Assembly (NCBI GenBank): GCA_937864975.1
Contig: CALMDI010000360.1
Span: 1-7,633, forward strand
DNA from: an uncultured Chloroflexota bacterium
GTDB lineage: Bacteria; Chloroflexota; Anaerolineae; Aggregatilineales; Phototrophicaceae
Direction: 5' to 3'
Length of the DNA stretch: 7,633 nucleotides
In this document: positions 5,288-7,633 of the stretch, one piece after another
How positions within the stretch are numbered: the first letter of the stretch is position 1
Layout of the letters: every line of letters starts with the position of its first letter
Program-made: the position numbers and the translations under genes
The notes under the pieces: model-generated
What the model was told of the DNA's origin: nothing
Databases searched by the model: none
What the model saw: the letters and a program-made list of their open reading frames with translations, nothing else

Positions 5288-6415
5288 TTATGGCGCTGCC
5301 TCGGCGTCCTCAAGCGCGATCTGCTCGCCCGCGATCAATTGACGGATGCTGCGGATGGCGGGTTCAATCGCGTACGGGCGCTTCACCGGAACCGTGATGT
5401 TGAACTCGTTCATCAGATAGTCCAGGGTGACCGGCGTGGTCGGCACGCGCGACGTATCGGTTGCCGAGCGCAGCGCCAGCGTGATCGGAATGCGGGCTTC
5501 GACCGCCCATGCCAGCACCACCGCATCCTGCGGCGGCACGCCCAGCGTGATGATGTCCGGGCGCGGCGGCGTCGGGGTGGGTGGCAGCGGCGTGCCGCTG
5601 TCATCGGTTTCGCCCTCCACCGGTACCGGCGTCGGCGTTGGCGGTATGCCGATGAAGCGCCCGTCCGTGGGGAAGTTGCCTACGTGGACGACAAACGCTT
5701 CCTGGATCGTGCGTTGTGTGACCAGCCGTGGGCGCTGCTGCTCCGACGGGCTGACGATCATCGGACCGAGCGCGCTCGTTTCAGGACGCCCTGGAACCGC
5801 TTCGAGGAAGTTAATGTCGCCTTCCTCGGTGATCGTGAACAGGGTGTTTTCGTTCGGGACGATGCTCTGGAAGATTTCGTCCACGTCCACGAACAACATC
5901 GACATAATCACGTCGACGCGGTCGCCGTCCTGCACCGCGTAGGCGACACTCGTCAGACGATCCATCGGGATGGCGACCGCGACGAGATTGCTCGGCAAAA
6001 TCGCGGCGGCGTCCGAGCCGACGCGCGCGATGTCCGTCAGGTCTTCGACGACGAGATTCGAGAGAATCGGCTGCTCGCGGTAGATATCGGTACGGGCGAT
6101 CATGCCGATCACGTCCTCAAGATTCGTGATCGCGTTAAACGGCACCAAATCCTTCGGGTAAGGAGCCAGCGTGATCGCGTTCGGTGGAATGCGGAAGCCG
6201 CGCGGCAAGTCCTGTACCGCGATCACAATCTCGACCAGTTCCAGCGGCGTCGCCGTTGGCAGCGCCGTCGCTTCAGGACCCTGCACAACCTGCGTCGGTC
6301 CGGTGACGACCGCCTGGGGCGCTGGCTGTGTGAGCTGCGGAAGCAGAACCGCCACGACGACGGCGATAAGGACAATCAGGATAATCAGGACAATCAATAA
6401 GCGCGTACGTCCCAT
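5288..6415 (-). CDS. cpaB: CpaB/RcpC-type Flp pilus assembly protein with SAF domain
   Basis: CpaB/RcpC is an envelope protein of the Tad system. In diderms it associates with the secretin; in monoderms its exact role is unclear. The protein has 375 residues. A short basic start (MGRTR) is followed by a very hydrophobic signal anchor (about 6-25), placing the remainder outside the membrane. A Pro/Thr-rich linker (30-58) leads to the SAF domain (about 62-125; VIAVQDLPRGFRIPPNAI). The CpaB core follows (about 144-175; VAVAIPMDRLTSVAYAVQDG, then DRVDVIM), then a low-complexity insert with two PPTPTP blocks (258-284), and a C-terminal part with QDAVVLAWAVEA. The anchor is encoded by a 9-bp DNA repeat. 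The ATG at 6415 has GGAGG (6420-6424) at a short 4-nt spacing. It sits 192 nt after the kinase and 49 nt before cpaE. Identification is strong from domain order and context. Confidence 0.9.
   Translation of the reverse strand: MGRTRLLIVLIILIVLIAVVVAVLLPQLTQPAPQAVVTGPTQVVQGPEATALPTATPLELVEIVIAVQDLPRGFRIPPNAITLAPYPKDLVPFNAITNLEDVIGMIARTDIYREQPILSNLVVEDLTDIARVGSDAAAILPSNLVAVAIPMDRLTSVAYAVQDGDRVDVIMSMLFVDVDEIFQSIVPNENTLFTITEEGDINFLEAVPGRPETSALGPMIVSPSEQQRPRLVTQRTIQEAFVVHVGNFPTDGRFIGIPPTPTPVPVEGETDDSGTPLPPTPTPPRPDIITLGVPPQDAVVLAWAVEARIPITLALRSATDTSRVPTTPVTLDYLMNEFNITVPVKRPYAIEPAIRSIRQLIAGEQIALEDAEAAP
6371..6396 (-). repeat. 9-bp tandem repeat inside the cpaB signal-anchor codons
   Basis: On the plus strand GACAATCAG, GATAATCAG and GACAATCA follow each other without gaps, giving 2.9 units that differ at one base. 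Being three codons long, the unit keeps the frame. It encodes the Ile/Leu/Val run of the membrane anchor. Confidence 0.7.
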
Positions 6416-6419
6416 AAAG

Positions 6420-6424
6420 CCTCC
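6420..6424 (-). promoter_or_regulatory. Ribosome binding site of cpaB
   Basis: GGAGG on the minus strand only 4 nt before the ATG at 6413-6415. The spacing is tighter than usual, but no better start lies nearby: the signal anchor begins directly after this ATG. Confidence 0.6.
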
Positions 6425-6488
6425 AAGTGCAATGCGAAGTGCCCATCCCTGACTGCTGCTCCGGCGCCTGGCACGAGACGCACAAGCT

Positions 6489-6538
6489 GTTTAGGCTTAA
6501 GGATAGTGTAATGAAGTCCTTCTATTCATAGCCTAAAC
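6489..6538. promoter_or_regulatory. 9-bp dyad in the kinase-cpaB gap, possible operator or RNA stem
   Basis: GTTTAGGCT (6489-6497) is the perfect reverse complement of AGCCTAAAC (6530-6538), 32 nt apart. The enclosed sequence is AT-richer than the surroundings. It lies about 75 nt upstream of the cpaB start. It could be a split binding site for a dimeric regulator or the base of an RNA stem. No convincing -35/-10 pair was found beside it. Confidence 0.35.
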
Positions 6539-6544
6539 GTTTGG

Positions 6545-6580
6545 GACGACATTCGGAATTCGTCCGAAGGTTCCGTCGTT
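6545..6580 (-). terminator. Stem-loop downstream of the histidine kinase gene, weak terminator candidate
   Basis: TTCGGA (6552-6557) pairs with TCCGAA (6563-6568) around a five-base loop. An outer pair, ACGAC (6546-6550) with GTCGT (6575-6579), extends it across an asymmetric internal loop. It begins about 28 nt after the kinase stop. No U-run follows on the minus strand, so termination would be weak at best, and read-through into cpaB is expected. Confidence 0.3.
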
Positions 6581-6607
6581 CAAGACGAATCTGCGGTGAC
6601 TGGGTGG

Positions 6608-7633
6608 TTATGCGGCGTCGTCACTGACCGGCAGTTCGACGCGCACCTGCGTGCCATCCGTCTCGTTGCTTTGAACGGCAATGCTTCCCTTAACCAGTTC
6701 GTACTTCTCTCGCAGGGTGATTAATCCCTGAATACGACCGTCGGCGTAGACGCCTTCACCCTGGAAGGCGGCTTCGGCGTCGAAGCCCTTGCCGTTGTCC
6801 TCGACCATCGCGCGGATGCGATTGCCCGACATATCGAGGCGGATCGACAGCTCGGTCGCGCTGGCATAATCGCGGGCGTGCCCCATCAACTCCTGAACGG
6901 CGCGAAACAGCATGACCTCCCGGTGCGTTTCCAGGCGGCGCTCCTCACCCATGATGTCCAGTCGAACCTCGATGTCATTTTTCTCGCGGAACGAGTCGAC
7001 ATAGCGGCGAATGGTCGGCACGATGCCCAGGTCGTCCAGCATCATCGGGCGAAGATCGAAGATGAAGTCGCGCACCTTCTGGAAGGTGACGCTGGCGTTG
7101 TTCTTGAGGACGTCCAGTTCTTCGGCGGCGCGGGCGGGGTTGCGGTCGAACAGACGCTGGCAGATTTCTGCCTGAAGGATGAAATTGGTCAGCGACTGCG
7201 CCGGACCGTCGTGCATCTGGCGCGCCAGCCGCTGCCGCTCCTCCTCCTGCGCCTGAATTACGCGCACGATGTTCAACCCGGTCTGTGGAGCGCCATTGTC
7301 CTCGCCTGCTTGCAGCGTTGCAGAGCCTTGAAGGCGGTTCATCAGCTTCATGAGCAGCACCTGTTCCTGCTCCAGATGCTCGCGGGTCGCCTGAAACTTC
7401 TCAAGCTGCCCGCGCATCGTCGTCAGGCGGAAGCGCGCGTCGAGCGCCTCGTCGTACTTGGCGCGAATATCCTGACGCGGCACCGTTTCCAGGTTGTCCT
7501 GAATGGTGCGTAGTTCGGCGGCGAGATCGGAGTTTCGCATTTGCTCGCGGTCAACCACCAGCGCCGTCTGATCCACCTGCACCTTCATTTCCGCCAGCTT
7601 GTCGCGAATGCGCTTCATCTCATCGCTGATAAT
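6608..7633 (-). CDS. DegS-like sensor histidine kinase (HisKA_3 family), open at the right edge
   Basis: DegS-type kinases are cytoplasmic sensors that autophosphorylate on a histidine and pass the phosphate to a receiver domain. From the ATG at 7618 there are 336 residues; the frame stays open to 7633. An N-terminal coiled coil (about 1-95, including QDIRAKYDEAL) resembles DegS's sensor region. The dimerisation/phospho-acceptor segment EEERQRLARQMHDGPAQSL has His136, followed by FDLRPMMLDDLGIVPT (187-202). The catalytic domain has a G1 box VEDNGKGFD (272-280) and a weak G2-like GLITLREKYELVKG (298-311). The N-box is odd: ELMGHARDYA puts His247 where Asn is expected. No membrane helix is seen. 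The 7618 ATG has no clear ribosome site, and DegS has about 50 more residues before its histidine, so the true start probably lies beyond the edge. No DNA-binding partner gene is visible; the receiver in CpaE is the nearest candidate. Confidence 0.88.
   Translation of the reverse strand: MISDEMKRIRDKLAEMKVQVDQTALVVDREQMRNSDLAAELRTIQDNLETVPRQDIRAKYDEALDARFRLTTMRGQLEKFQATREHLEQEQVLLMKLMNRLQGSATLQAGEDNGAPQTGLNIVRVIQAQEEERQRLARQMHDGPAQSLTNFILQAEICQRLFDRNPARAAEELDVLKNNASVTFQKVRDFIFDLRPMMLDDLGIVPTIRRYVDSFREKNDIEVRLDIMGEERRLETHREVMLFRAVQELMGHARDYASATELSIRLDMSGNRIRAMVEDNGKGFDAEAAFQGEGVYADGRIQGLITLREKYELVKGSIAVQSNETDGTQVRVELPVSDDAA

Noticed and set aside
5261..6400. Plus-strand open frame of about 380 codons opposite cpaB
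   Set aside because: It is Arg/Asp/His-rich with no domain, and ends in a DNQ-type repeat that is merely the antisense of the 9-bp repeat in the CpaB anchor.
6497..6529. Ten-codon leader peptide (MNRRTSLHYP) in the kinase-cpaB gap
   Set aside because: No ribosome site precedes its ATG, and its composition gives no attenuation logic. Likely chance.

Overview
The window looks like one end of a contig from a monoderm, Chloroflexota-like bacterium. This is inferred from the gene set, the Pro-Thr-Pro-Thr linkers in the exported protein, and a tight adhesion (Tad/Flp) pilus locus in which cpaB is followed directly by cpaE/tadZ, with no secretin (cpaC/rcpA) or cpaD gene between them. I could not run a search, so the lineage call is a judgement.

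Layout. Positions 1-482 (+) encode an internal piece of the DNA-repair ATPase UvrA that lacks both ends. Positions 483-534 match nothing I recognise. Positions 535 to about 675 (-) encode a scrap of a cation-pumping P-type ATPase near its C-terminus, fused in frame to the N-terminal half of TadC (about 676-1119, -). From there to the right edge everything is on the minus strand and reads right to left as one locus: a DegS-like histidine kinase (open at the right edge), cpaB, cpaE/tadZ, tadA/cpaF, tadB and the truncated tadC. The first 675 bases therefore look like a mosaic of unrelated gene fragments. An assembly or amplification chimera is the simplest explanation.

How the genes fit together. 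TadA is the cytoplasmic hexameric ATPase that powers pilus assembly. TadB and TadC form the inner-membrane platform. TadZ/CpaE localises the machine, and CpaB is the membrane-anchored, exported accessory protein with an SAF domain. The pilin, prepilin peptidase and pseudopilin genes are not in the window. The most interesting feature is the signalling arrangement. The locus carries a DegS-type kinase but no DNA-binding response regulator, while TadZ has a receiver domain that keeps the canonical phosphorylation residues. Direct phospho-control of the pilus machine is a reasonable hypothesis. The kinase's ATP-binding N-box is degenerate, which complicates it.

Non-coding parts. The kinase-cpaB gap (192 nt) holds two dyads and a possible decayed repeat. 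The cpaE-tadA gap (201 nt) holds a 62-nt near-continuous stem-loop, then an AT-rich stretch with a weak promoter candidate. The tadA-tadB gap (121 nt) holds an array of degenerate heptamers arranged as inverted repeats. No tRNA, rRNA, CRISPR array, insertion sequence or intact mobile element was seen.
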